A stretch of 16,444 nucleotides of DNA from JBDKGV01 sp039798005 (GCA_039798005.1 JBDKGV010000061.1:1-16444); one strand, 5' to 3'; counted from the stretch's first letter, positions 5,557-13,606 are shown. The notes: a model not told the origin generated them from the letters alone. Numbers and translations are program-made.

Positions 5557-7503
5557 ATGCCGATGTCCGGTTCCGCCGCCCCCCTTGATGCCCTGAAGGA
5601 GCGCCTCGAAGCACTGGCGCTCACCGATCCCGCCCGACTGGAAACACGCGTGGCCATGGCCAACCTGTGGGGTTTCGCGTTGCTGGGCCTGCTCGTCTTT
5701 TTGGGCGTCGGGATTCCGGTGCTGGTGCTCCTTGTGGTGGCGACCCAGGAGGATACCGCAAGCGTCCTGGTCCAGTTCCTGGTCCATGGCGGCTTCCTGC
5801 TCCCGGTGATGTCTTGGTATGTCCTCAAGGGCCTGCAGGTGAGCTTCACACCCCCGGAGGGCATCCCCCTCCTGCCGGAAAACGAACCTCGGCTTTGGTC
5901 CATGGTCGAAGAACTTGCGGCCCTCCTGGATGCCCCTGCGCCGCAAGCCATCCTGCTGGACGGCAGCTTCAACGCATCGGCCGTGCAAAAACCCGGGCTT
6001 GGAGCCGGACCAGGGCACAACACGCTCGTGCTGGGCCTTCCCTTGATGGAAGCCCTCGATGAACAGGAACTGCGGGCCGTGATCGCCCACGAACTGGGTC
6101 ATTTCGCCGGACAGGACGGGCGGCGCTGGGCACGCATCCATCGGCAGGGGCGGGCTTGGAGCCAACTGGACGAGAAGCTGTCCCGAGGGGAGATCAAGTC
6201 CATCCTGCTGAACGCCTTGGTGAGCCGCTTCAGTCCTTGGCACGCCTGCCATGCCTTCGTGCTGGCGCGCCTGATGGAACGCAAGGCCGACCGCCACGCG
6301 GCGACGGCTTCCAGTCCGGCCTTGATGGGAACCACCTTGGGGAAGATCGCCTGGCAAGGGATGAGGTTGGATCAAGAGTTTTGGCCCGGTCTGGACCGGC
6401 GCGCCTTGAGGCGTGAACCGCGGCCTGACAACCTGCAGGAGGAGATCAGGAGCTTCCTGCACAAACCTTCCACCATGGGCCGCCATCGGGAATTGGTCGC
6501 GACCCTCTTGGAGGCTGAAACCGCCCCCGGCGACACCCACCCCTGCACCCGCGACCGGCTGGAGCAGTTGGGCTGCGTCCCGGAAGCCACCTTCGAGCGG
6601 CCTCCCCTGCTTGACTCGCCCAGTGCGGCCAGCACCTTGCTTGAAGACCGCGAGGCCATGGGCAAACGGCTCTCCCGGGAATGGCACGATGCATCGGGAA
6701 CCGCCTGGGAAGAACGCACCAAGGACGGGGATGCCATGCGGGAGCGCCTGAAGGAACTCCCCGACAGTCCAAAGGACGACACGCCCGTTCTGGAACTGGT
6801 GGAACGGATCGGAATCATCGAGGCGCTGCACGGTACAGCTGAGGCTCTGGCCGCCGTGGAGGCTTGGCCCGAACCGTTGGAAAAGCCCGGCCTGCTCCTT
6901 CTTCGGGGGCGGCTGCGCATCGAATTGGAGCGCACAGGAGGGCGTGAGGACATCGAGGCCGCCCAGCGCTTGGATCCCGGCTGCTCCATCACGGCCATCG
7001 CTTGGTTGTTGCAAGACGCGTGGCACGACGGCGATGCCGACCGGGTGAAGGAGATGCGCTCCCGGCGACTGGAATTGCACGCCAACATGGAAAACCTCCG
7101 CGAGGCCGTGCAGGAACTGACTCCCATGGATCTGTTCGAGGCCTCCCCTGTCACCGAAGCGGACAAGCGCACGCTTGGCGAGAAATTGACCGGCTTGGAA
7201 CGGCTCGGGGCCGCATGGATTCTACGCAAGACGGTGCCCGGCGGCAAGGAGCTCCCTCCGGTCCATGTGATCTTCCTGCGCCTTGAGGAAACCGTGGTGG
7301 GCCGGCTCTCCCCGGAAAAACGCCAAGAGATCCTTGCCCAGGCCGACACGAGGATCCGGGAAGCCCGGGTGCTCGACGGATGGTTCTTCGTGCAAGGATT
7401 CCTCGTCCTGCGCAAGGGGTGGGAGCTGGAAGCCATCCGGCAAGTGGGCGAGGAGATGTCACGCCTGCCGCTTGGGGGATGCACGGCCTCCGGTTTGATT
7501 TAA
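5557..7503 (+). CDS. Membrane-anchored M48-family zinc metalloprotease with long C-terminal extension
   Basis: This gene encodes 648 aa. Two hydrophobic segments (about 37-62 and 71-92) anchor it in the inner membrane. The M48 catalytic region follows: HELGH at 178-182 gives two zinc His and the catalytic Glu, and Glu241 in MERKADRHA is the third ligand, as in HtpX and Ste24 peptidases that degrade damaged or misassembled envelope proteins. From about 330 to the end there are ~310 largely helical, charged residues with no motif I recognise, possibly degenerate TPR-like helices or a substrate-handling domain; ordinary HtpX (~290 aa) lacks this. ATG 5557 and ATG 5563 are both possible, and the upstream GGGAAAC is a poor ribosome site. 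It stands alone after the Rrf2 terminator and converges on the lipoprotein gene, 59 bp away. Confidence 0.85.
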   Translation: MPMSGSAAPLDALKERLEALALTDPARLETRVAMANLWGFALLGLLVFLGVGIPVLVLLVVATQEDTASVLVQFLVHGGFLLPVMSWYVLKGLQVSFTPPEGIPLLPENEPRLWSMVEELAALLDAPAPQAILLDGSFNASAVQKPGLGAGPGHNTLVLGLPLMEALDEQELRAVIAHELGHFAGQDGRRWARIHRQGRAWSQLDEKLSRGEIKSILLNALVSRFSPWHACHAFVLARLMERKADRHAATASSPALMGTTLGKIAWQGMRLDQEFWPGLDRRALRREPRPDNLQEEIRSFLHKPSTMGRHRELVATLLEAETAPGDTHPCTRDRLEQLGCVPEATFERPPLLDSPSAASTLLEDREAMGKRLSREWHDASGTAWEERTKDGDAMRERLKELPDSPKDDTPVLELVERIGIIEALHGTAEALAAVEAWPEPLEKPGLLLLRGRLRIELERTGGREDIEAAQRLDPGCSITAIAWLLQDAWHDGDADRVKEMRSRRLELHANMENLREAVQELTPMDLFEASPVTEADKRTLGEKLTGLERLGAAWILRKTVPGGKELPPVHVIFLRLEETVVGRLSPEKRQEILAQADTRIREARVLDGWFFVQGFLVLRKGWELEAIRQVGEEMSRLPLGGCTASGLI

Positions 7504-7562
7504 CGATTCTTGTCATTTCTTCCGAAGACGGGGCGGGCCTGATCGAAGGAGACTCCCCCTGC

Positions 7563-8054
7563 TCATTTCGTTCCGGAGGCGCCGTCCTTGTGGTACGTCA
7601 TCCGAAGGTTGATGACGGGGACCATGAGAGTCAACGAGTCCCCCGACAACGCGTACCCATGGGACTTCACATAGGGCGTCGCGTATCCGTTCCAATCCGT
7701 TCCGTTCATCGAGACTTCGGTCCTGGCCACCTTGAGGATCAGACTGTCCTTTTGGACGGACCATAAGCCGGCGAGGCGGGTGGCGCAGGTTTGCATACCC
7801 GGACGCGCGGGCGTCGGCGACAAGGAGTTGCACCGATCCGATTCCGGCCCGGCCGATTCCGTGGAAAGGAACGACCCGTCCTTCCGAAAGGTCAGGCTCC
7901 CGAAAGCCCCGGACTGGCTGCTGCTGATCCATCGACCGACCAAGGCATCCGCCCGCGAGTCCGCCGAGGACGCCGGCGCGCCGGTCGAGGAATCGCACGA
8001 GGTCACCATGGCCCCGACAAAAAGGACGAAAAGGCAAGCAAGGAGTCTGTTCAA
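7563..8054 (-). CDS. Small lipoprotein with a lipocalin-like beta body, TTG start
   Basis: I propose a TTG start at 8054, giving 163 aa, because AGGAAAGG lies 7 nt upstream and translation from there yields a textbook lipoprotein signal: MNRLL, a hydrophobic core and VTSC with Cys20 as the lipidated residue. The ATG at 8093 is in frame and would add 13 charged residues but has no ribosome site. After a Ser/Ala-rich linker, the mature part has short strands with repeated Gly-x-Trp and Asp-Gly/Asp-Ser turns (LVGRWISS, LTFRKDGSF, LAGLWSVQKDSLIL, YALSGDSLTL), the pattern of lipocalin-like small envelope lipoproteins. Two cysteines (in RCNSL and QTCAT) could form a disulfide. Ligand and partner are unknown. 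It is monocistronic. Confidence 0.75.
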   Translation of the reverse strand: MNRLLACLFVLFVGAMVTSCDSSTGAPASSADSRADALVGRWISSSQSGAFGSLTFRKDGSFLSTESAGPESDRCNSLSPTPARPGMQTCATRLAGLWSVQKDSLILKVARTEVSMNGTDWNGYATPYVKSHGYALSGDSLTLMVPVINLRMTYHKDGASGTK

Positions 8055-8373
8055 TGGGAAGCCTTTCCTGATCTGGTCGTATCGGGCCTTCATGAACCCG
8101 CGGATGAGTCGATTCTCAAGGCGCCGCAAGGAGAGTCCGGTCCGCCTTGTCGAGACTGCCTGAGACGCTTCCGAAGGCACAAGCCCGGGAAGAATGGCAT
8201 GGTCCCAAGGTATTTTCGGACAGGCCGGTTTGACAAGCGACAATGCGCAGACGCCTCCACGACCACCTTGCCCCGCACCGGCGTTGCATCCGCATTGCAG
8301 GCCCGTTGCAAGGAAAAGCCAAGGCGACAAGCGCCCTTCCTTCCTGCCCTTGCTTCCCGTACCTTCTGGAAAG
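8055..8373. other. Divergent intergenic region between lipoprotein and glycosidase genes
   Basis: This 319-bp gap must hold promoters for both flanking genes. On the plus strand a perfect TTGACA lies at 8230-8235, but nothing like a -10 box occurs 16-18 bp downstream. On the minus strand TTGTCA (8236-8231) is followed after 18 bp by TACCTT, a marginal match. The glycosidase frame stays open upstream to 8194, but that stretch is Pro/Arg-rich and unlike the conserved part, so I treat it as non-coding. I see no repeat or RNA gene. Confidence 0.4.
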
Positions 8374-10695
8374 ATGCTTGAAGCTCTCACACGGCGCGTA
8401 TTGCGCTGGACCGGCAAGGAACACCTCGCCCCTTTCATTCAAGGGCTTGTCCATCTGGGTCGCCCCTCCACGGTGCTCTTTCCCCGGGAGCTGCTGGAGC
8501 AGGGCGCGGCCATCGCCCTCTCGGGGCTTTCCAACACCATGGCGATCCAGAGCAACCCCGAATGGGTCTGGCCACTGTGGGTCGAACAACAGACCGACCC
8601 GGACCAGATCGAGTTCGTCCCCACCGGTCTGAATCTCTTCACGACAAACGTCACCACCCGCAACTGGACCTCCCTGGGCGTCGACGGCTCCCCCGTGGAA
8701 GCCATGGTCGATCCCGTCGGCATGATCACGCCGCGGCCTTACGGCTGGTCCCTCCTGCCCTACCTGCGCGTCGATGATTCGCTTTTCGTACCTCCCCGCG
8801 AGAAGCCGCGCTGCCATCAAGAGCTGCGCGAAGGCACCCTTCCCAGCATCGTCACCCGCTATGATGCCGACCCCGGACTTGCCTGGAGCCAAGAAGCCAC
8901 CGCCGTCGAGATCGAAGGCGAGGAAGGCATCGTTGTCGTCCAACGGATCGAGAACATCGGAACCCATCGACGCGAATTCCGGCTGGGCATCGCGCTTCGC
9001 CCCTACAACCCCCTGATGCTGGGCCACATCAACCGGCTTCGCCTGAAGCGCCAACTCTGGCGCGTGAACGGCCGCGCCGCGGTCCTGCTCCTGGACCCGC
9101 CATCGCGCAGCCAAGTGTCGGACCGGCACAAGGGAGACCCTCTCTTCACCACCGCCCAAGGCGTCGAGCCCCTCTCCCTCCATTCCCGAAGCGGCATCGC
9201 ATCCGGCACGAACGAGTGGTTCCTCTCCCTCGCCCCGGGCCAGATCCGCGAGATCGTCCTGTTTCTCCCCCTGCGCAAGAGCGGCACCCATCGCCCGCAG
9301 AAATTCATCCAGATCCGTCGCGAACCGCTCTTGGAAGCAAGGGAGGCGACCCTTGGAAAATGGCGGGAGCATCAGGGATCCGGGACGGAATTCGTCATTC
9401 CCGATCCCGAGGTCGCACGCCTGCTGGCAGCGATCCGCAACCGATTGCCCGCCTTCGACGACGGCGACATCTTCACCCCCGGCACCTTCCTCTACCACGA
9501 GTTCTGGTTCCGTGACGGGGCCTTCCTCGCCACGGGGTTTGAGAATCTCGGCCATGGCCATCGCGTCGCGCCCAAGCTGCGGCATTTCCGCAAGCGCCAG
9601 CGCAGCGACGGGTTCTACTGCAGCCAGGACGGGGAGTGGGACAGCAACGGACAGGCCATCTGGACCGCGATCCAGCACGTGCGCCGCGGAGGCGATCCGG
9701 CCCTGCTCGAGACGCTCTGGTCCGGCCTGTGGCAGGGCGCCCGATGGATTGACAATTTCCGTCAAACCACCACGAAGCTCCCTTCGGCCCACTTCGGCCT
9801 CCTGCCGGCCGGCTTCTCGGCCGAGCACTTCGGTCCCAACGACCACTACTACTGGGACAACTTCTGGTCCATCGCGGGCTTGCGCGAGCTGCTCTGGGCG
9901 GCGCGCACCCTGGGGAAGGAACGCGAGGCCGACATCCTGGAGGAGCGCATCTCCCGCTACCGGATCGACCTGGAAAGCTCGATCGCCGGTAGCCTTGAAC
10001 GGACGGGCGGCGCAGCCCTGCCCCCTTCCCCGTACCGCCATCCCGATGCCGCCTCGGTGGGCAATCTCGTGGCCATCTCGCCGCTGCGCCTGTGCGACGT
10101 CTCCACCTCATGGGTCCGGCCCACCGTGGAGAAGCTCATGCGCGAGAACCGGCGCGACGGCCTCTTCTTCCAGTCCATCGTCCACACCGGGCTCAACCCG
10201 TACCTGTCGGCGCAACTCGCGCGTTCCCTGCTCGTGCTGGAGGACTGCCGCTGGCTGGACATCCTGCACGGACTCGTCCGCACCGCGACATCCACCGGCT
10301 GCTGGCCCGAGGCCATCCATCCCCGCACCGGAGGCGGTTGCATGGGCGACGGCGACCACGGCTGGTCCGCCGCCGAGTTCGTCTCGATCCTGAGGGAGGC
10401 CTTCGTGCGCGAGGAGGAATCCTCCCTGATCCTCGGGGGAGGCATCCCCTTGGAATGGCTCAAGGAAGGTTGTTCCATCCACGGCGCCACGACCGAGGCC
10501 GGGACGGTTTCCGTCAAATTCATCCCCGCCGGCACCCTTCGCATCGAATGGTCCTGCACCCGCAAGCCCCATCAGGACCTCCGCTCCCTGGTGCTTTCGG
10601 TCCCGCAGGGCGGGAGCCGCCACCGCATCGCACTGTCCGGTCAGACCGGAACCATTGAACTCGACTGGAACATCCTTCAGGAGGTCTGTGCATGA
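8374..10695 (+). CDS. Six-hairpin (alpha/alpha-toroid) glycosidase, glycogen-debranching-like
   Basis: This gene encodes 773 aa from ATG 8374 (GGAAAG adjoins the start; the frame is open upstream but low-quality). Residues about 1-330 are a beta-sandwich-type N-terminal domain. About 340-700 is an alpha/alpha toroid with HEFWFRDGAF (375-384), QDGEWDSNGQAIW (418-430), HYYWDNFWSIAGL (491-503) and a WPEA...GDGDHGWSAAEF block (645-669). The RDG and E/DxxGQ blocks are typical of the GH15/GH63/amylo-1,6-glucosidase superfamily. It probably hydrolyses or phosphorolyses an alpha-glucan or alpha-glucoside. There is no signal peptide, so it acts in the cytoplasm. It overlaps the PHP-GT4 gene by 4 nt (ATGA), so the two are made together and very likely act on the same glycan. 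Palindromes at 9750 and 10502 lie inside it. The exact family and substrate cannot be read from sequence alone. Confidence 0.8.
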   Translation: MLEALTRRVLRWTGKEHLAPFIQGLVHLGRPSTVLFPRELLEQGAAIALSGLSNTMAIQSNPEWVWPLWVEQQTDPDQIEFVPTGLNLFTTNVTTRNWTSLGVDGSPVEAMVDPVGMITPRPYGWSLLPYLRVDDSLFVPPREKPRCHQELREGTLPSIVTRYDADPGLAWSQEATAVEIEGEEGIVVVQRIENIGTHRREFRLGIALRPYNPLMLGHINRLRLKRQLWRVNGRAAVLLLDPPSRSQVSDRHKGDPLFTTAQGVEPLSLHSRSGIASGTNEWFLSLAPGQIREIVLFLPLRKSGTHRPQKFIQIRREPLLEAREATLGKWREHQGSGTEFVIPDPEVARLLAAIRNRLPAFDDGDIFTPGTFLYHEFWFRDGAFLATGFENLGHGHRVAPKLRHFRKRQRSDGFYCSQDGEWDSNGQAIWTAIQHVRRGGDPALLETLWSGLWQGARWIDNFRQTTTKLPSAHFGLLPAGFSAEHFGPNDHYYWDNFWSIAGLRELLWAARTLGKEREADILEERISRYRIDLESSIAGSLERTGGAALPPSPYRHPDAASVGNLVAISPLRLCDVSTSWVRPTVEKLMRENRRDGLFFQSIVHTGLNPYLSAQLARSLLVLEDCRWLDILHGLVRTATSTGCWPEAIHPRTGGGCMGDGDHGWSAAEFVSILREAFVREEESSLILGGGIPLEWLKEGCSIHGATTEAGTVSVKFIPAGTLRIEWSCTRKPHQDLRSLVLSVPQGGSRHRIALSGQTGTIELDWNILQEVCA
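9750..9764. repeat. Recurrent 15-bp palindrome, copy 2 (in glycosidase gene)
   Basis: TGACAATTTCCGTCA keeps the TGAC/GTCA arms at 7-bp spacing and extends outward by one more T/A pair (9749/9765). The inner bases are less symmetric than in copy 1. It lies in codons for Ile-Asp-Asn-Phe-Arg-Gln. Confidence 0.4.
10502..10516. repeat. Recurrent 15-bp palindrome, copy 3 (in glycosidase gene)
   Basis: GGACGGTTTCCGTCA differs from copy 1 at two positions only (first base and centre). GACGG and CCGTC are perfect inverted arms around TTT... of the centre. It is in a different codon phase from copy 2. Confidence 0.4.
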
Positions 10696-13406
10696 GCATC
10701 CATCCCTTCCGCACCCGACTTGGCCAGGAGATGGAAAACCTGCTCCTCCGGGCGGCGAGCCTGATCCCGCGCGACGAGCGCCTGCGCATCGACCTGCATT
10801 GCCACGACATCAATTCGGACGTGCCCGACGAGCTGCTGGGCCGCATCCTGGGCGTGCGCGAGACCTGGCTTCCCACCGAGGACCTGCTTGCCACCCTGAA
10901 GGGGAACAAGGTCGACGTCCTGACGGTGACCAACCACAACAACGCCCGTTCCTGCTGGGACCTGCTGGACAAGGGCGTCGACGTCCTGCCCGCCGCGGAA
11001 TGGAGCTGCCACATGCCCGACATGGGCACCAGCTTCCATGTGCTGGCCTACGGCTTCACCCCCGCCCAGGAAGTCCGGCTGGGCAACCTGCGCCGCGACA
11101 TCTACCGCTTCGCCGAGTACTGCGCCCAGGAGGACATCCCCACCGTCCTTGCCCATCCCCTGCACTTCCATGCACCGCTGGGAACCCCGCCGCAGTCGAT
11201 GATGGATCGCCTAGGCCTGTTGTTCCAGCGCTTCGAGTGCGTGAACGGCCAGCGCGACACCTGGCAGAACCTCCTGACCGCCACCTGGGTGGAGGGCATG
11301 AACGAGGAGGCCATCCACGCGATGAGCCGCCGCTGCGGACTGCCTTTTGACGGATTCTGTCAGGACCCGCTGGTCAAGCGCCTCACCGGCGGATCGGACG
11401 ACCACTTCGGCATGTTCGCCGGATCCACCGGCACCATCCTTCACGTCCCCGAGCTCAAGACCCGGCTCGCCCGGGGCGAATCGCGCACCCAGCTCGCCTT
11501 GGAGGCCTTGCGCCGCAATGCCACCGCCCCCTACGGCACCCCTTGCGAGGAGGAGAAGCTCGCCGGTGCGCTGCTGGACTACGCCTGCCAACTGGTCCTG
11601 CACATGGAAGACCCCGGAATGCTTCGCGTGCTGTTGCACCGTGGCGAGCCGTCCGACAAGGTGATGGCCTTGGCGATCGCCAACGGCGTCTTCGAGCTGC
11701 GGCGCCACAAGGTCACGATGGAGCTCCTGCGCACCATCCACCGCGCCCTGCACGGCCACGACCCCTCGCTCAAGGTGAGGCTCTTCACCAGCAAGACCTT
11801 TCGGCCCTTGGTGGGTCGCCTGCGCGATGTCGCCCGGGCCCGCCGCGAAAGTCCCCAAGCCCTCCAGCGCGCGCTCAAGGAGACCTTGCCCGCCGTGTTC
11901 CACGACCTGGGCGATGTGCTGGCGACCCGGGTGCGCTCCAAGTTCGACGGCAAGAAGCCTTCCATCTCGGTGAAGGACATCTCCAAGAGCCTGGAGATCC
12001 CCACCCATTTCCGCACCCTGTTCGGATCCGAACCAACCTCCAGTCGCAAGGTCTCCAATCTCCATGTCGGGGAGATCGTCGACGGCCTGCCGTTCCCGCT
12101 CCTGTCGGCCGGCGTGCTGGGCGGCGCGGTCTTTGCGGCGCACGCGGTGCTCAACGACGCCCGTCCGTTCATGGACGAATTCGCCAAGACCCTCGGGCGC
12201 TTCGAGCACCCCAAGCGAATCCTGTGGATGACCGACACCATGGGCGACCGCAACGGCGTCTCCCACGCCTTGGAATCGGTGCTGGAGGAGATCCGCAAGC
12301 GCGACCTCCCCATCGACATCCTCACCTGCTCCTCCACCCTCGAGGAAGGCCCGCACCTGCGCGTCGTGCGTCCCGTCGCCGAGTTCGCACCGCCCTTCTA
12401 CGAAGGTCAGTCCCTGCGCGTCCCCGACGCCATCGCCCTGCATCGCCTCTTTCTGGAGGGCGGCTACGACCGCATCCTCTCCTCCACGGAAGGTCCGATG
12501 GGATGGTGCGCGCTCCTGCTGAAAAACGCATTCCATGTTCCGACCCATTTCTTCCTGCACACCGATTGGCTGGACTTCGGTCGCCGTCGTCTGAACCTCG
12601 AGGAGGACGCCCTGGACCGCCTGCGCCGAGGCCTGCGCGCCTGGTACAAGGCCCACGACAGCGTCTTCGTGCTCAACCGCGAGCAGTCCGACTGGCTCCT
12701 TTCCCCGGACATCGGCCTCTCCCCCGACGCCGTTCATTCCACGGCCCACTGGGCCGAAGAGGGCTTTGCCCCTTCCGCTTCCAAGCGTGAGGAGCTGTTT
12801 CCCGGCGTGCAGGCCACGGACCCGGTCCTGTTGTTCGCCGGTCGCCTCTCGGAGGAGAAGGGCGTCCTTGACTTGGGAGCGGTCCTTGCGAAAGTGCGCG
12901 AGACTCACCCCACGACCCGCCTGGTGCTGTGCGGCACCGGCCCGGCCGAGGAGACGCTGCGCCGTTCCCTCCCCGATGCGATCTTCCTCGGATGGACCGC
13001 CAAGGAGACGCTGGCGAAGGTCTACGCCGCCGCGGACTTCCTCGTACTTCCCTCGCGCTTCGACACCTTCGGGTGCGTGGTGCTGGAGGCCATGGCCTGC
13101 GGCCTTCCCGTGCTCGCCTACGACAGCAAAGGCCCTCGCGACCTCGTGGAACACGGGATCTCCGGCTTCCTGGGAAGTCGCCCCGAGGACCTGGGCTTCC
13201 ACGCCTCGCAAATGCTGGGCGACAGTCAGCGCCTGCAGGCCTTGCGCCACGGGGCTCTGCGTCGAGCCGGAGACTACCGGGCGACGGACATCCTCGATCA
13301 ACTGATGAAGGACATGGGACTGGGCGATGCGTTGACAGAATCTGTCAGCGGAAAGCCGGTCGGCGCATCGCTCTGGGGCGAGCTCCTGGAGATCGTCACG
13401 GGATGA
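10692..13406 (+). CDS. PHP-domain phosphoesterase fused to GT4 glycosyltransferase
   Basis: This gene encodes 904 aa. The N-terminal ~250 residues are a PHP metal-dependent phosphoesterase: HCH (36-38), TNHN (80-83, Asn where TDH is common), Glu103, His116, His155 and SDDH (235-238). Residues about 260-500 are a helical linker region I do not recognise. About 505-900 is a GT-B family 4 glycosyltransferase: NGVSHAL near 521, GRLSEEKG (717-724), CGTGP (747-751) and DTFGCVVLEAMACG (791-804), with Asp791 in place of the first Glu of EX7E as in MgtA-like enzymes. It has no signal or membrane segment. The start has a strong ribosome site (AGGAGGT, 6 nt upstream) and overlaps the glycosidase stop by 4 nt. 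A transferase joined to a phosphatase recalls sucrose- or glucosylglycerol-phosphate pathways, where a phosphorylated glycoside is made and then dephosphorylated. That role is inference. Confidence 0.88.
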   Translation: MSIHPFRTRLGQEMENLLLRAASLIPRDERLRIDLHCHDINSDVPDELLGRILGVRETWLPTEDLLATLKGNKVDVLTVTNHNNARSCWDLLDKGVDVLPAAEWSCHMPDMGTSFHVLAYGFTPAQEVRLGNLRRDIYRFAEYCAQEDIPTVLAHPLHFHAPLGTPPQSMMDRLGLLFQRFECVNGQRDTWQNLLTATWVEGMNEEAIHAMSRRCGLPFDGFCQDPLVKRLTGGSDDHFGMFAGSTGTILHVPELKTRLARGESRTQLALEALRRNATAPYGTPCEEEKLAGALLDYACQLVLHMEDPGMLRVLLHRGEPSDKVMALAIANGVFELRRHKVTMELLRTIHRALHGHDPSLKVRLFTSKTFRPLVGRLRDVARARRESPQALQRALKETLPAVFHDLGDVLATRVRSKFDGKKPSISVKDISKSLEIPTHFRTLFGSEPTSSRKVSNLHVGEIVDGLPFPLLSAGVLGGAVFAAHAVLNDARPFMDEFAKTLGRFEHPKRILWMTDTMGDRNGVSHALESVLEEIRKRDLPIDILTCSSTLEEGPHLRVVRPVAEFAPPFYEGQSLRVPDAIALHRLFLEGGYDRILSSTEGPMGWCALLLKNAFHVPTHFFLHTDWLDFGRRRLNLEEDALDRLRRGLRAWYKAHDSVFVLNREQSDWLLSPDIGLSPDAVHSTAHWAEEGFAPSASKREELFPGVQATDPVLLFAGRLSEEKGVLDLGAVLAKVRETHPTTRLVLCGTGPAEETLRRSLPDAIFLGWTAKETLAKVYAAADFLVLPSRFDTFGCVVLEAMACGLPVLAYDSKGPRDLVEHGISGFLGSRPEDLGFHASQMLGDSQRLQALRHGALRRAGDYRATDILDQLMKDMGLGDALTESVSGKPVGASLWGELLEIVTG
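11348..11362. repeat. Recurrent 15-bp palindrome, copy 4 (in PHP-GT4 gene)
   Basis: TGACGGATTCTGTCA matches the intergenic copy at 14 of 15 positions, and both are preceded by TT and followed by GG. It encodes part of Phe-Asp-Gly-Phe-Cys-Gln just before the SDDH motif of the PHP domain. Confidence 0.5.
13333..13347. repeat. Recurrent 15-bp palindrome, copy 5 (near end of PHP-GT4 gene)
   Basis: TGACAGAATCTGTCA is a perfect palindrome around its centre, preceded by T. It lies about 60 bp before the stop codon, in a different codon phase from copy 4. Confidence 0.5.
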
Positions 13407-13410
13407 GAAT

Positions 13411-13435
13411 GAGGGGCGACCTTTTGTCACCCCTC
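13411..13435. terminator. Bidirectional hairpin between convergent genes
   Basis: GAGGGGCGAC (13411-13420) pairs with GTCACCCCTC (13426-13435) at 9 of 10 positions around CTTTT. It lies 4 bp after the PHP-GT4 stop and 15 bp before the end of the convergent small gene. No T-run follows on either strand, so termination may need Rho or a second factor. Confidence 0.6.
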
Positions 13436-13450
13436 AAAGTTCACGAAGCC

Positions 13451-13606
13451 CTACTTGGCTCCCTTGCCGCCGGGCTTGCCTGCCGGCTTGGCCGATGCCA
13501 AGGCTTGCGCCGCCTTGGCGGCCTCAGCGGCACCGGCCTTGGCGGCCAGCACCTTCTCGTTGCTGGGATGTTTCTTCCCGGCCTTCTTCGTGTTCTTGTC
13601 ACCCAT
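13451..13606 (-). CDS. 51-aa Lys/Ala-rich basic protein, histone-H1-like composition
   Basis: Translation starts at ATG 13606 with GGAG 8 nt upstream, a clear ribosome site; a longer in-frame reading from 13651 is less credible. The product has 12 lysines in 51 residues and only two or three acidic residues. It opens with MGDKNTKKAGKKHPSNEKV, then has an Ala/Lys helix (VLAAKAGAAEAAKAAQALA) and a Lys-Pro-Gly tail ending KPGGKGAK. The composition resembles bacterial H1-like nucleoid proteins and the basic tails of nucleic-acid-binding proteins, so binding DNA or RNA is the best guess. Low complexity means homology cannot be judged by eye. It is divergent from the GDT1-type transporter and convergent with the PHP-GT4 gene, with a hairpin at its 3' end. 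Confidence 0.65.
   Translation of the reverse strand: MGDKNTKKAGKKHPSNEKVLAAKAGAAEAAKAAQALASAKPAGKPGGKGAK

Noticed and set aside
4909..7080. 723-codon minus-strand open frame
   Set aside because: Shadow of the Rrf2 and M48 genes, whose motifs are unambiguous on the plus strand; it also crosses a terminator.
7501..7515. Further palindrome copy (TAACGATTCTTGTCA)
   Set aside because: Only one arm matches and the inner bases are not symmetric.
8194..8373. N-terminal extension of the glycosidase
   Set aside because: Pro/Arg-rich, unlike the conserved domain, and no ribosome site at 8194.
8116..10041. 641-codon minus-strand open frame
   Set aside because: Shadow of the glycosidase gene, in the mirrored frame of a high-GC3 gene.
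11211..13430. 739-codon minus-strand open frame
   Set aside because: Shadow of the PHP-GT4 gene, which has motifs, a ribosome site and operon coupling.
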